Assembly: GCA_029851965.1 (NCBI GenBank)
Contig: JARKUW010000062.1
Span: 1-51,342, forward strand
From: Bacteroidota bacterium
Lineage (GTDB): Bacteria > Bacteroidota > Bacteroidia > Sphingobacteriales > Sphingobacteriaceae
Reading direction: 5' to 3'
DNA length: 51,342 nucleotides
A program made the position numbers and the translations under genes. The number at the start of each line of letters is the position of its first letter. Positions within the stretch are counted from its first letter, which is position 1. The notes beneath the pieces were generated by a model. That model made no database searches. It was not told the origin of the DNA and saw nothing but the letters and a program-made list of their open reading frames with translations. Shown here piece after piece: positions 26,311 through 33,782 of the stretch.

Positions 26311-27375
26311 TTAAACAATCCAGTTCCAGCCAAATTCATCCGGAATCAAACCGTAACGAATGTCATTTACTTTCCTGGCAATCGCTGCCGATACCGGGCG
26401 TTTTGCAGGGTCATTCAGGGTATAAAGTTCACCCTGGTAGCCGATCTCTGCAATCTGCGTGATCGTCGCTGCCGTTCCTACCGCAAATGCTTCTGTAAGT
26501 GCACCGCTGCCAATGTTATCCAGTACTTCCTGAATGGAAATGCGTCTTTCTTCTATTTCATAGTTCAGGCTTTTTGCAACCTGCAGAATGGTATCGCGGG
26601 TAACGCCATCCAGAATCGTTTCCCGGATCTCCGGCGTAACGATCTTTCCGTTGATCACGAACATCAGGTTTGCCGTTCCAGACTCTTCCACATACAGGTG
26701 TTCTTTGGCATCTGTCCAGATCAGCTGATCAAAACCCTCTGCTTGTGCCGCCGCGGTAGGCAACATAGACATTGCATAATTACCTGCGGTTTTTGCCGCG
26801 CCAACGCCGCCTTCAGCACCACGGGTGTAATGTGTTTCAATTTTCACGCGCAAGGGCTTGTTGTAATAAGGTCCCGTCGGCGTGGTCAACACCACGAACT
26901 TATAGGTGTCAGATGCTTTAACGCCTAAAATCGGATCCGTAGCAAACAAAGTAGGCCGGATGTACAAAGAATAGTTCTCCGCAGAAGGAACCCAATCTTT
27001 GTCGATATTAATTAAGGCAGAGATACCCTGCATAAACACTTCTTCAGGCACATCAATCATCGCCATCCGTTTTGCAGACTTGTTGAAACGTACAAAGTTC
27101 TTATCTGCACGGAAAACACTCACACTTCCATCGGGCAAACGGTAAGCTTTCATTCCTTCGAAGATCGCCTGTCCGTAATGCAGGGCAGAAATTGCCGGGC
27201 TCATCGAGATAGGCCCATAAGGAAGAATTTCAAAGTTTGTCCATTCTCCATTGATGTAGTCTGCAACAAACATATGATCGGTAAAATATTTACCAAACGG
27301 AAGATTTGTAAAGTCGGTTTCAGCCAGCCTAGAATGTCCGGCGCTGGTCTGTTTTATATCTATTGTATCTATCAC
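26311..27375 (-). CDS. ilvE: Branched-chain amino-acid aminotransferase
   Basis: The PLP enzyme transfers amino groups between glutamate and the keto acids of Leu, Ile and Val. The 354-residue protein belongs to fold type IV and the longer BCAT class. It shows HYGQAIFEGMKAYR, the segment GGVGAAKTAGNYA that carries the PLP lysine, and ESGTANLMFVI, with DGVTRDTIL near the C-terminus. The start codon is GTG at 27375; the next in-frame Met is about 34 residues on and would remove conserved sequence. A TAAATTTG box lies upstream. It is convergent with the AsmA-like genes. Confidence 0.95.
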   Translation of the reverse strand: MIDTIDIKQTSAGHSRLAETDFTNLPFGKYFTDHMFVADYINGEWTNFEILPYGPISMSPAISALHYGQAIFEGMKAYRLPDGSVSVFRADKNFVRFNKSAKRMAMIDVPEEVFMQGISALINIDKDWVPSAENYSLYIRPTLFATDPILGVKASDTYKFVVLTTPTGPYYNKPLRVKIETHYTRGAEGGVGAAKTAGNYAMSMLPTAAAQAEGFDQLIWTDAKEHLYVEESGTANLMFVINGKIVTPEIRETILDGVTRDTILQVAKSLNYEIEERRISIQEVLDNIGSGALTEAFAVGTAATITQIAEIGYQGELYTLNDPAKRPVSAAIARKVNDIRYGLIPDEFGWNWIV

Positions 27376-27395
27376 TTGCGTAAGTTCTTATGGAA

Positions 27396-27403
27396 CAAAT
27401 TTA
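27396..27403 (-). promoter_or_regulatory. Candidate -7 box of ilvE
   Basis: TAAATTTG on the minus strand fits TAnnTTTG and lies 20 bases before the GTG start. No TTG box is seen at the normal distance, so it is tentative. Confidence 0.4.
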
Positions 27404-27429
27404 AGAAAAAATCTATGGTTTAGAGCGTC

Positions 27430-28725
27430 TTAATATAAAACGCGGAACTTGATCGTCTGCTCAATTTTCTTGAATGCCTGGAACAAACCCTTCTCATATT
27501 CTGAGCTGATGTCCGTAATTACATAGCCAATCGTCGGGTTGGTCATCAGGTACTGACCGACGATATTAATGTTGTGGTCGGCGAAAATTGTGTTGATCTG
27601 TGCCATGATCCCCGGAACATTCTGGTGGATGTGAACCAAGCGGTGTGATTTTTCCATCCTTGGCAATTGCAGGTTCGGGAAGTTGCAGCTCATGTACGTT
27701 GTGCCTGTATTCATAAAGCTGATCATCCTTTTGGGGATAAACTGCACGCTTCGGGGGTTGTTCTTTGCGTCGTCAAATACCACAATTCCCATTTGGGTGC
27801 AGGTAGGCAGATCCAGTTTTCTTGCATTGCCCAGATAGCCGATGGTCTTCAGTTTTCCGGCGCGTTGAAGCTTTTCTTCTTCGATCTTTTCGCCATCGGC
27901 AAGCAGCATCATATGGACATCAGCAACATATTTTTCTTCAAAGCTGGTTTTATGGCGCACAGAGAATCCGTCTTTACGCAGCAGCTCGATACTTTCCTCC
28001 GGCACATCTCCGATGATCAGGCACAAAATCCGGTTCTTAGGGTAGGAAATAGCACTTGGCAGTTTGTTCACAAAAAGGAATTCATCAAAGCTGGGTGTCA
28101 CATGGTCGGCACGCGTAACGATGCTTTCTCTGGAGATATTTTCTGTAAAAGCGAAAAACTTCTTGATCAGACCGCTTTCGCGCAGCTGAAAGTCCGAGTA
28201 GCCGTCGCCAATTCCATATACATCACCTTGCAGGTTAAGTTCTTTCAGCAGCTTAACCTTGCCGGCTTCAGCACTCAGTGGATTGTCGTGGTCATAATCT
28301 ATGATTTTCCCATCCTCATCCGTAATGAAGGTATTGGCATAGATATTTTCCTTTTTGATGTGGTACTGGCTAACCACCGGAATGATAAACTCCTTGAAAC
28401 CACCAGAAACGATCAGTACTTCGTCGGCGTGTTTCTTGAAAAATGCCGCATTTCTGGAGAACGACTTGGAAACCTTCTTCTTGAGCCGGGTAATCAGTTG
28501 CTTCAGGTGGTCCTGGTTGGCATCCAACAGACGTACACGTGCAGCCAGGCTTTCACCAAAAGAGAGCTTCCCTTCCATCGCCAGGTTGGTGTACGCTTCG
28601 ATCTGTTCAAAGATCTCTTCTTTTCGCGGATGTTTCTTAAGGGAAATTCTGGCCATTTCGTCCAATGCCTCCACTTGTGTGAAGGTGCTGTCGAAATCAA
28701 TAATGTAATAATTCTTCTGAGTCAT
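27430..28725 (-). CDS. SerB-type HAD phosphatase fused to a SerA remnant with ACT domain
   Basis: The N-terminal half (1-215) is a HAD phosphatase of the phosphoserine-phosphatase type: DFDST (10-14), SGG (107-109), and GDGYSD (173-178), expected to make serine from phosphoserine. The second part matches D-3-phosphoglycerate dehydrogenase (SerA). Residues about 230-326 resemble its substrate-binding domain (KLKTIGYLGNARKLDLPTCTQMGIVVFDD, then NPRSV). Residues 330-360 match the region after the NAD domain (NTGTTYMSCNFPNLQLP). Residues 361-431 are a clear ACT domain (RLVHIHQNVPGIMAQINTIF). The NAD-binding Rossmann domain in between is missing. I chose the ATG at 28725 (MTQKNYYIID); the open frame reaches 28971, but that part lies inside the epimerase gene and is not protein-like. 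It starts 2 bases after the epimerase stop. Confidence 0.85.
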   Translation of the reverse strand: MTQKNYYIIDFDSTFTQVEALDEMARISLKKHPRKEEIFEQIEAYTNLAMEGKLSFGESLAARVRLLDANQDHLKQLITRLKKKVSKSFSRNAAFFKKHADEVLIVSGGFKEFIIPVVSQYHIKKENIYANTFITDEDGKIIDYDHDNPLSAEAGKVKLLKELNLQGDVYGIGDGYSDFQLRESGLIKKFFAFTENISRESIVTRADHVTPSFDEFLFVNKLPSAISYPKNRILCLIIGDVPEESIELLRKDGFSVRHKTSFEEKYVADVHMMLLADGEKIEEEKLQRAGKLKTIGYLGNARKLDLPTCTQMGIVVFDDAKNNPRSVQFIPKRMISFMNTGTTYMSCNFPNLQLPRMEKSHRLVHIHQNVPGIMAQINTIFADHNINIVGQYLMTNPTIGYVITDISSEYEKGLFQAFKKIEQTIKFRVLY

Positions 28726-28727
28726 GA

Positions 28728-29696
28728 TTAGCGGTTTTTCAAGGCCGTGCAAACTTCCCTGATGCTTTGATTTATGGGTTTGAATTCTATTCCGATTTGA
28801 GTTTTTATTTTGGTATTGCTGTAAAAGCTTTCGTTCATGCTGCTCCTGGCGGTGTCGCTGGTCAGCGCTGCAGGCTTCCCGGTGAATAGAGAAAGTAGTT
28901 TTGCCCCTCTCCAGGCCAGTCCGAGCATCCACGGGCGCGCCTCCCTGGACGGTGCTTTCACGTCGAAACACGCTGCAATTTCTTGGAATAAGGCTTGATA
29001 ATGACGGTTTTCTGCAGAGATGGTGAATCGCTCCCCGCTGATGTCGCTGTTCATCAGGCGGATCATGCTATTGGCCACATCGGCCACGTCAACCAGTCCG
29101 GTGGCCCCCTTGGTGTAATACGAAAGGCCGTCGCGTACGAGTTTAAAGATTGCGCCGCTGCCTTCAAATCCAGCATTTGCACCAATGATCACGGAGGGAT
29201 TTACGATTACGGCATCCAGGCCTTCCGCAATGCCACGCCAGACTTCCATCTCGCCCTCATATTTGGAGATCGCATAGGCATGTGCCTGCGCACTGTACTC
29301 CCAGTAATCATCCTCCGTGATCGGCAAGCCTTTCTTCGGCTCGCCGAGTGCCGCAACGGAACTGACGTGCAGCAGCCGCGCCTGATACTGAACACACAGG
29401 TTAACCACGTTACTGGTACCTTCAATATTTACCTTGATCAGTTTAAACTTGTCTTTGGGATTAAAGGAAACCAGTGCCGCGCAATGAAATACCTGCGTAA
29501 CATTTTCAAATGCATCTTCCAGAGAGGAGAAATCATTGATATCTGCAATGCACCATTCAATCCGGGGATTGTGCTCCAGCTGTGCGGGAACAACGGAATT
29601 TTCCCGTCTTAAAGCACGGACCTGAAATCCCTGATCTGTCAGCTGCCGGGCAAGTTCGGTGCCTAAAAATCCCGTGGCACCAGTAATCAAGATCAT
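28728..29696 (-). CDS. NAD-dependent epimerase/dehydratase (extended SDR)
   Basis: The 322-residue protein is an extended short-chain dehydrogenase with TGATGFLG (5-12) for NAD(P) binding, the catalytic Ser112/Ser113 region (HVSSVAALGE), and YAISK (Tyr141, Lys145). The substrate is unknown; the family includes sugar-nucleotide epimerases and dihydroflavonol-reductase-like enzymes. It is first in a two-gene unit with the SerB-SerA fusion, and the start is preceded by a very good promoter. Nothing in the sequence ties it to serine metabolism apart from that linkage. Confidence 0.87.
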   Translation of the reverse strand: MILITGATGFLGTELARQLTDQGFQVRALRRENSVVPAQLEHNPRIEWCIADINDFSSLEDAFENVTQVFHCAALVSFNPKDKFKLIKVNIEGTSNVVNLCVQYQARLLHVSSVAALGEPKKGLPITEDDYWEYSAQAHAYAISKYEGEMEVWRGIAEGLDAVIVNPSVIIGANAGFEGSGAIFKLVRDGLSYYTKGATGLVDVADVANSMIRLMNSDISGERFTISAENRHYQALFQEIAACFDVKAPSREARPWMLGLAWRGAKLLSLFTGKPAALTSDTARSSMNESFYSNTKIKTQIGIEFKPINQSIREVCTALKNR

Positions 29697-29732
29697 TTCT
29701 TTATTTTAAGGTTCTGCATTAATATATGATCT

Positions 29733-29762
29733 CAAAAATAGATATTTGACGCCATACTTCAA
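29733..29762 (-). promoter_or_regulatory. Promoter of the epimerase / SerB-fusion unit
   Basis: On the minus strand TTG (29762-29760), 19 bases, TATTTTTG (29740-29733) matches the Bacteroidota consensus exactly. The leader is about 30 bases. The region is divergent with the arginase-fold gene, whose start is only 5 bases from the TTG box. Confidence 0.75.
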
Positions 29763-29767
29763 GAAAT

Positions 29768-30949
29768 ATGAATTTATCAGACTTTTTTTCTCCTCTGAAT
29801 CTGGAAAAACTTACTCCTGAAAACGGCTTTTTAACCAGTCAGCTGGGCTTGAAAGCACGTTTTTACACCGATGCTTTTCCAGAGCTGGAAGAAAATATTT
29901 TTGATATTGCCATCTTCGGTGTTCAGGATGACCGTGCTGCCGTCAACAACAATGGCTGTGCACTGGGGCCCGACTACTTCCGGGAGCAGTTCTACCTGCT
30001 GAACGAGGGTGCCTTCAACAGTAAGATCGTTGATCTTGGAAACATCAAAGCCGGATCTTCGATTTCAGACACGTATGTGGCGGTAAAAATGGTCGTTTCC
30101 GAGTTGATGAAACTGAACATCCTTCCTGTGATCATTGGTGGCGGACAGGACATCACTTATGCACAATATATGGCGTACGAAAGCCTGGAACAGAAAGTAG
30201 ACCTGGTGGTGGTCGACAACAAGTTTGACCTGGATGAGGACGATGAAGAAGGCCTCGCGACCCACTCAGACACTTATCTGAACAAAATATTCTTACACCA
30301 GCCCAACTACCTGTTCAACTTCAGCAACCTGGGATACCAAACCTATTTTGTGAATCAGGAAAGCCTCAATGTAATGAGCAAGCTTTATTTTGATGCACAT
30401 CGCCTCGGCGAATTCTCGCAGGACATTACACTCTCCGAGCCCATCATCCGGAATTCCAATATGATCAGCTTTGACATATCCGCCATCCGCTCCTCAGACG
30501 CGCCTGCCAATGCCAATGCCGGTCCGAATGGTTTCTACGGTGAGCAGGCCTGCCAGATTGCCCGCTATGCGGGGATGAACGATAAGCTCAGCTCCATCGG
30601 CTTCTACGAATTCAATCCGGCCTTCGACAACAACAGCCAGACGGCGATGTTGCTTGCCCAGATCATCTGGTACTTCATAGATGGGTTTTACAACCGTAAG
30701 CAGGATTTTCCGCTAAATCCGAAATCACAGTACATCACCTACCGCACCAGCCTCAGCGATGGTAACGGAGAGATGCTGTTTGTGAAAAGCAAAAAGTCCG
30801 ATCGCTGGTGGATGCAGGTACCGTATCCAACAGGCATTTCCAAAAATGAGCGGTATCACCTGGTACCCTGCCGCTATGAGGATTACAATATGGCCGTGAA
30901 TGGAGAGATGCCGGACCTGTGGTGGCGCACCTATCAGAAGCTCCTGTAA
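29768..30949 (+). CDS. Arginase-fold (ureohydrolase family) protein with degenerate metal site
   Basis: The 393-residue protein has the three ureohydrolase landmarks in order, but altered. The usual GGDHS reads GGGQD (124-128), so the first His ligand is Gln127. DAHxD reads DNKFD (150-154), so the second His is Lys152. SFDxD reads SFDIS (234-238), so the second Asp of that pair is Ser238. Only Asp150, Asp154 and Asp236 of the six Mn ligands remain. Annotation pipelines often call this family formimidoylglutamase or arginase. The sequence argues against normal Mn2-dependent hydrolysis. The C-terminal 80 residues (with two Trp-Trp pairs) extend beyond the common fold. Function unknown; it starts 5 bases from the opposing promoter. 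Confidence 0.82.
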   Translation: MNLSDFFSPLNLEKLTPENGFLTSQLGLKARFYTDAFPELEENIFDIAIFGVQDDRAAVNNNGCALGPDYFREQFYLLNEGAFNSKIVDLGNIKAGSSISDTYVAVKMVVSELMKLNILPVIIGGGQDITYAQYMAYESLEQKVDLVVVDNKFDLDEDDEEGLATHSDTYLNKIFLHQPNYLFNFSNLGYQTYFVNQESLNVMSKLYFDAHRLGEFSQDITLSEPIIRNSNMISFDISAIRSSDAPANANAGPNGFYGEQACQIARYAGMNDKLSSIGFYEFNPAFDNNSQTAMLLAQIIWYFIDGFYNRKQDFPLNPKSQYITYRTSLSDGNGEMLFVKSKKSDRWWMQVPYPTGISKNERYHLVPCRYEDYNMAVNGEMPDLWWRTYQKLL

Positions 30950-31013
30950 TTTTATCGGAAATCCAACGTTATCTCATCTACCGCTGCTCATACCAGCCTA
31001 ACTCAATCATTTC

Positions 31014-32159
31014 ATGAAAAAACGTATTTTATCCGCTGCATTGCTTTTGCCGTTCGCAGCAATGGCGCAAGGCGGTTTTACCATAAAGGGCAAAGTAGGT
31101 ACTGCAAGTGCACCTGCCAAAGCCTACCTTGCCTACCGTACGGCCACGGAACAATTCGTGGACTCTTCGGATGTTGTAAAAGGTGTCTTTCAGTTCAAAG
31201 GAAAGATAGAAGAGCCGACTTCCGCCAATATCCGCTTCATTCATGCCGGTGCTGCCGATCCTGCAAAGCGATCGGCGCCAGATGTCCTGGCTTTTTACCT
31301 TGAAAATAAAACCATCACCCTTACTGCTCCCGACTCGGTGAAGAAGGCCGTGATTAAAGGATCTTCCATAAACGATGACAATGAAAAACTTCGTGCCCTG
31401 GTGCAGCCAGCCATGGCGAAGATGGAAGCGCTGACCAAAGAATATCGCGCAAAAACGCCAGAGGAACGCGAGAACAGGGAATACATGGAGACGGTTTACG
31501 AACGCTCAAATGCCATAGAGCAGGAGATGGAGGCACTGAGCCGCAAGTTCGTTACTGAAAACCCGAATTCATATGTGGCACTGAACACCTTCCGTTCCAT
31601 TCTGGGATATGATATTGATGCGGCGACTGCAGAACCGCTGTTCAACAAATTTTCAGCGGAGCTAAAAGCGACCGGCCTTGGTCAGCGGATCGCGATCGCG
31701 ATTGAGGGTGCGAAGAAGTCACAGGTGGGCACCATGGCCAGCGACTTCACACAGAACAATCCGGAAGGAAAGCCCGTTAAGCTATCTGATTTCAAAGGCA
31801 AGTATGTGCTGGTAGATTTCTGGGCATCCTGGTGCGGGCCATGCCGCCAGGAAAATCCAAATGTCGTTAAGGCCTACAACCTGTACAAAGACAAAAACTT
31901 TACGGTACTTGGTGTGTCACTGGATAAGCCCGGAGGCAAAGACGCCTGGGTACAAGCCATTAAAGATGATGGCTTAACCTGGAGCCATGTGTCCGACCTG
32001 AATTATTTCGACAATGCAGCCTCTAAGATGTACGGCGTCCAGGCGATTCCATTTAATTTCCTGGTTGATCCAAGTGGAAAGATCATTGCCCGGAACCTAA
32101 GGGAGGAGGCTTTGCAAACTACACTCGCCGAATTACTCGGAGCAGGTAAAGGAGAATAA
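31014..32159 (+). CDS. Exported TlpA-like thioredoxin with DUF4369-type N-terminal domain
   Basis: This is a periplasmic thiol-disulfide protein. A signal peptide (1-19, ending AMAQ) is followed by a beta-rich domain (about 21-110, DUF4369-like, FTIKGKV...FQFKGKI). A helical linker (about 115-235) leads to a thioredoxin domain (about 240-378) with the active site WCGPC (Cys274, Cys277) and the cis-Pro loop at Pro346. The length of 381 residues is typical of Bacteroidota. It probably reduces or rearranges disulfides outside the cytoplasm, but the partner is unknown. It stands alone, with a strong terminator behind it. Confidence 0.9.
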   Translation: MKKRILSAALLLPFAAMAQGGFTIKGKVGTASAPAKAYLAYRTATEQFVDSSDVVKGVFQFKGKIEEPTSANIRFIHAGAADPAKRSAPDVLAFYLENKTITLTAPDSVKKAVIKGSSINDDNEKLRALVQPAMAKMEALTKEYRAKTPEERENREYMETVYERSNAIEQEMEALSRKFVTENPNSYVALNTFRSILGYDIDAATAEPLFNKFSAELKATGLGQRIAIAIEGAKKSQVGTMASDFTQNNPEGKPVKLSDFKGKYVLVDFWASWCGPCRQENPNVVKAYNLYKDKNFTVLGVSLDKPGGKDAWVQAIKDDGLTWSHVSDLNYFDNAASKMYGVQAIPFNFLVDPSGKIIARNLREEALQTTLAELLGAGKGE

Positions 32160-32182
32160 GTCACAGTAAAAATACCATTCAG

Positions 32183-32222
32183 AAAAGCGTTCCGCCTGCC
32201 TCAGGTGGAACGCTTTTGTTTT
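32183..32222 (+). terminator. Terminator of the TlpA-like gene
   Basis: Arms 32183-32197 and 32203-32217 form a 15-bp stem (one G-T pair; AAAAGCGTTCC pairs with GGAACGCTTTT) with a 5-base loop. T-rich sequence follows. It begins 23 bases after the stop. Confidence 0.9.
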
Positions 32223-32300
32223 ATACAAAGCTGAATTCCGGCTGAGTTGAAGCACCGTAGAATCGGCAGTGGTCAGCCGTTCAATCTGCGCCGCTTTAGG

Positions 32301-32392
32301 TCTACCTTTACGCTACCTTCCGCTTACCTCAGAGGTAAAGGAAAGGTAAGGCGGAGGTAAGGAAAAGCTAAGGAAGAGGTAGGGGAGGGCAG
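32301..32392. repeat. 11-bp tandem repeat in inverted blocks
   Basis: Nine copies of an 11-base unit lie head to head. Three copies are in minus orientation, with TACC at 303, 314 and 325 (add 32000). Six then follow in plus orientation, with GGTA or a variant at 334, 345, 356, 367, 378 and 388/389. The unit is roughly RAGGTAAGGNR. The two blocks meet at the perfect dyad TTACCTC-A-GAGGTAA (32324-32338). The stretch lies in the 295-base gap between the TlpA-like gene and the cupin. An 11-base period cannot encode a repeated peptide without shifting frame. Confidence 0.9.
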
Positions 32393-32454
32393 GCGTATTT
32401 TATGGCGCGTTGAGAAAGCAATTATTATATTAGCGAAATTCAAAACCCACAGCC

Positions 32455-32943
32455 ATGTCCCCGCAAAACGCTACCGATTGGATCAGTCAACTTAACCTGC
32501 AGCCGCACCCGGAAGGGGGCTACTACAAAGAGGTATTCCGCTCAGCCGATCGCGTGCAAAGGGCCGGCAGTGATGTCCTGAGGCATGCCTGCACGTCTAT
32601 CTATTATCTTCTGGAGAATACAGAGTACTCGGGCTTCCACCGGATTAAGTCGGACGAGATCTGGTACTTTCACAAAGGTGTTCCGCTGCACATTCATGTA
32701 ATTACAGCCAGTGGGGAACACCAGATACTGGAGTTATCAGATGCATCAGCCGGTCATCTTTCCCTCGTCGTACCTGCCGGCTTATGGTTTGCTGCGGAGA
32801 TCCCGTCAAAGGAGGGTTACGCACTGGTTAGCTGTGCTGTTGCACCCGGATTCGAGTTTAGTGAGTTCAAAATGGCAGATCGGGCTGAATTGCAGAAAAC
32901 CTATCCAGCGTATGCTGAACTATTTGACCGACTTTGCAGGTGA
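32455..32943 (+). CDS. Cupin_5 (DUF985) domain protein
   Basis: The 162-residue cytoplasmic protein has the DUF985 signature LNLQPHPEGGYYKEVFRS at residues 15-32. It also contains the cupin motifs SIYYLL, GFHRIKSDEIWYFHKGVPLHIHVI and FAAEIPSKEGYALVSCAVAPGFEFSEF. The structure is expected to be a small double-stranded beta-helix. The ligand and reaction are unknown, although the family is often annotated as sugar-binding or epimerase-like. It stands alone, 60 bases behind the 11-bp repeat. I see no other promoter signal than AT-rich sequence. Confidence 0.9.
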   Translation: MSPQNATDWISQLNLQPHPEGGYYKEVFRSADRVQRAGSDVLRHACTSIYYLLENTEYSGFHRIKSDEIWYFHKGVPLHIHVITASGEHQILELSDASAGHLSLVVPAGLWFAAEIPSKEGYALVSCAVAPGFEFSEFKMADRAELQKTYPAYAELFDRLCR

Positions 32944-33046
32944 TGCATCGTTATGATCTGAGCGCCGGGTCGCTATGCAGCGAGCTGCTCTAATTTGCCG
33001 TTGTGAATAGTTTCAAATTCTCTATTCTTTAAGTCATAACTTCATC

Positions 33047-33054
33047 TATCTTTG
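33047..33054 (+). promoter_or_regulatory. Candidate -7 box of efp
   Basis: TATCTTTG fully matches the Bacteroidota -7 consensus and lies 25 bases before the efp ATG. A TTG at the normal distance is not seen. Confidence 0.5.
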
Positions 33055-33079
33055 GGCTCAAAAATTTATATCCATTTTC

Positions 33080-33640
33080 ATGGCAAAAGCATCTGAAGTT
33101 AAAGTAGGCAATATATTACGTTACAATGGTGAATTGGTAACGGTTACCGAAGTGTTACACCGTACACCAGGTAAAGGAGGAGCATTCTATTTAGATAAGT
33201 TCCGTAATATAAAAACAGGAAAAATCGTTGAGGCCCGTTTGTCAACCGATGAACAGGTAGAGGTCTGCCGTGTAGAGACCAATGATTTTGAATACATTTA
33301 TGAAGATGGTGATTTCATTGTGATCATGGATAACACCTCTTTCGAGCAGCATAACATTCCGAAAGCGCTGTTTGGCCCTGCTGTAAAGTTCCTGAAAGAA
33401 GGAATGACTGTTATCGTTTCATTTGAAAGTGAAGAACCCATAATGGCGCAAGTGCCCAACTTTGTAGAATTGGAAATTACCTATACAGAACCTGCCGTTA
33501 AAGGCGATACGTCTTCTGGTGCACAGAAAAACGCAACTACAGAAAATGGTATAGAAATAAAAGTTCCTCTTTTCGTAAACCAGGGTGACCGGATAAAGGT
33601 AGATACCCGTACAGGCGAATATATCGAACGCGCAAAATAA
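33080..33640 (+). CDS. efp: Translation elongation factor P
   Basis: EF-P helps ribosomes through polyproline stretches. The 186-residue protein has the KOW-like N-terminal domain with HRTPGKGGAF, where Lys32 is at the position modified in other bacteria. The middle and C-terminal OB domains follow, ending in QGDRIKVDTRTGEYIERA, the classical signature. Length and order are standard. Which enzyme, if any, modifies Lys32 is not visible here, since no epmA, epmB or earP gene lies in the window. It is a single gene. Confidence 0.98.
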   Translation: MAKASEVKVGNILRYNGELVTVTEVLHRTPGKGGAFYLDKFRNIKTGKIVEARLSTDEQVEVCRVETNDFEYIYEDGDFIVIMDNTSFEQHNIPKALFGPAVKFLKEGMTVIVSFESEEPIMAQVPNFVELEITYTEPAVKGDTSSGAQKNATTENGIEIKVPLFVNQGDRIKVDTRTGEYIERAK

Positions 33641-33675
33641 AGATTTAAAAGGCTTAAATAATTAGGCGTTGACGA

Positions 33676-33720
33676 ACGAACGTGCCCCGCACGTCTTAAT
33701 GTGTGGGGTTGTAATCACGT
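33676..33720 (+). other. Structured segment after efp
   Basis: CCCCGCAC pairs with GTGTGGGG around an 8-base loop, and outer arms AACGTG/CACGTT partly enclose it. No T-run follows directly. It could be the first part of the efp terminator or a regulatory fold. Confidence 0.4.
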
Positions 33721-33736
33721 TAGTGTCATAAACACA

Positions 33737-33765
33737 CCAGCCCCGTCGCGGGGGTTGGTTTTTTT
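33737..33765 (+). terminator. Terminator between efp and tetR
   Basis: CCAGCCCC and GGGGTTGG form an 8-bp stem (one G-T pair) with a 6-base loop, followed by seven Ts. It ends only 18 bases before the tetR ATG, so tetR must start its own transcript within a very short interval. Confidence 0.85.
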
Positions 33766-33782
33766 CGTTCCTTTGCACCCGA

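Noticed and set aside
27667..28731. 354-codon open frame on the plus strand
   Set aside because: It runs antisense to nearly the whole SerB-SerA fusion gene, which has clear catalytic and ACT motifs. The translation shows no domain and looks like codon-bias shadow.
28726..28971. N-terminal 82-codon extension of the SerB-SerA fusion frame
   Set aside because: It lies within the 3' part of the epimerase gene, is low in hydrophobic residues and begins before the natural MTQKNYYIIDFDST start.
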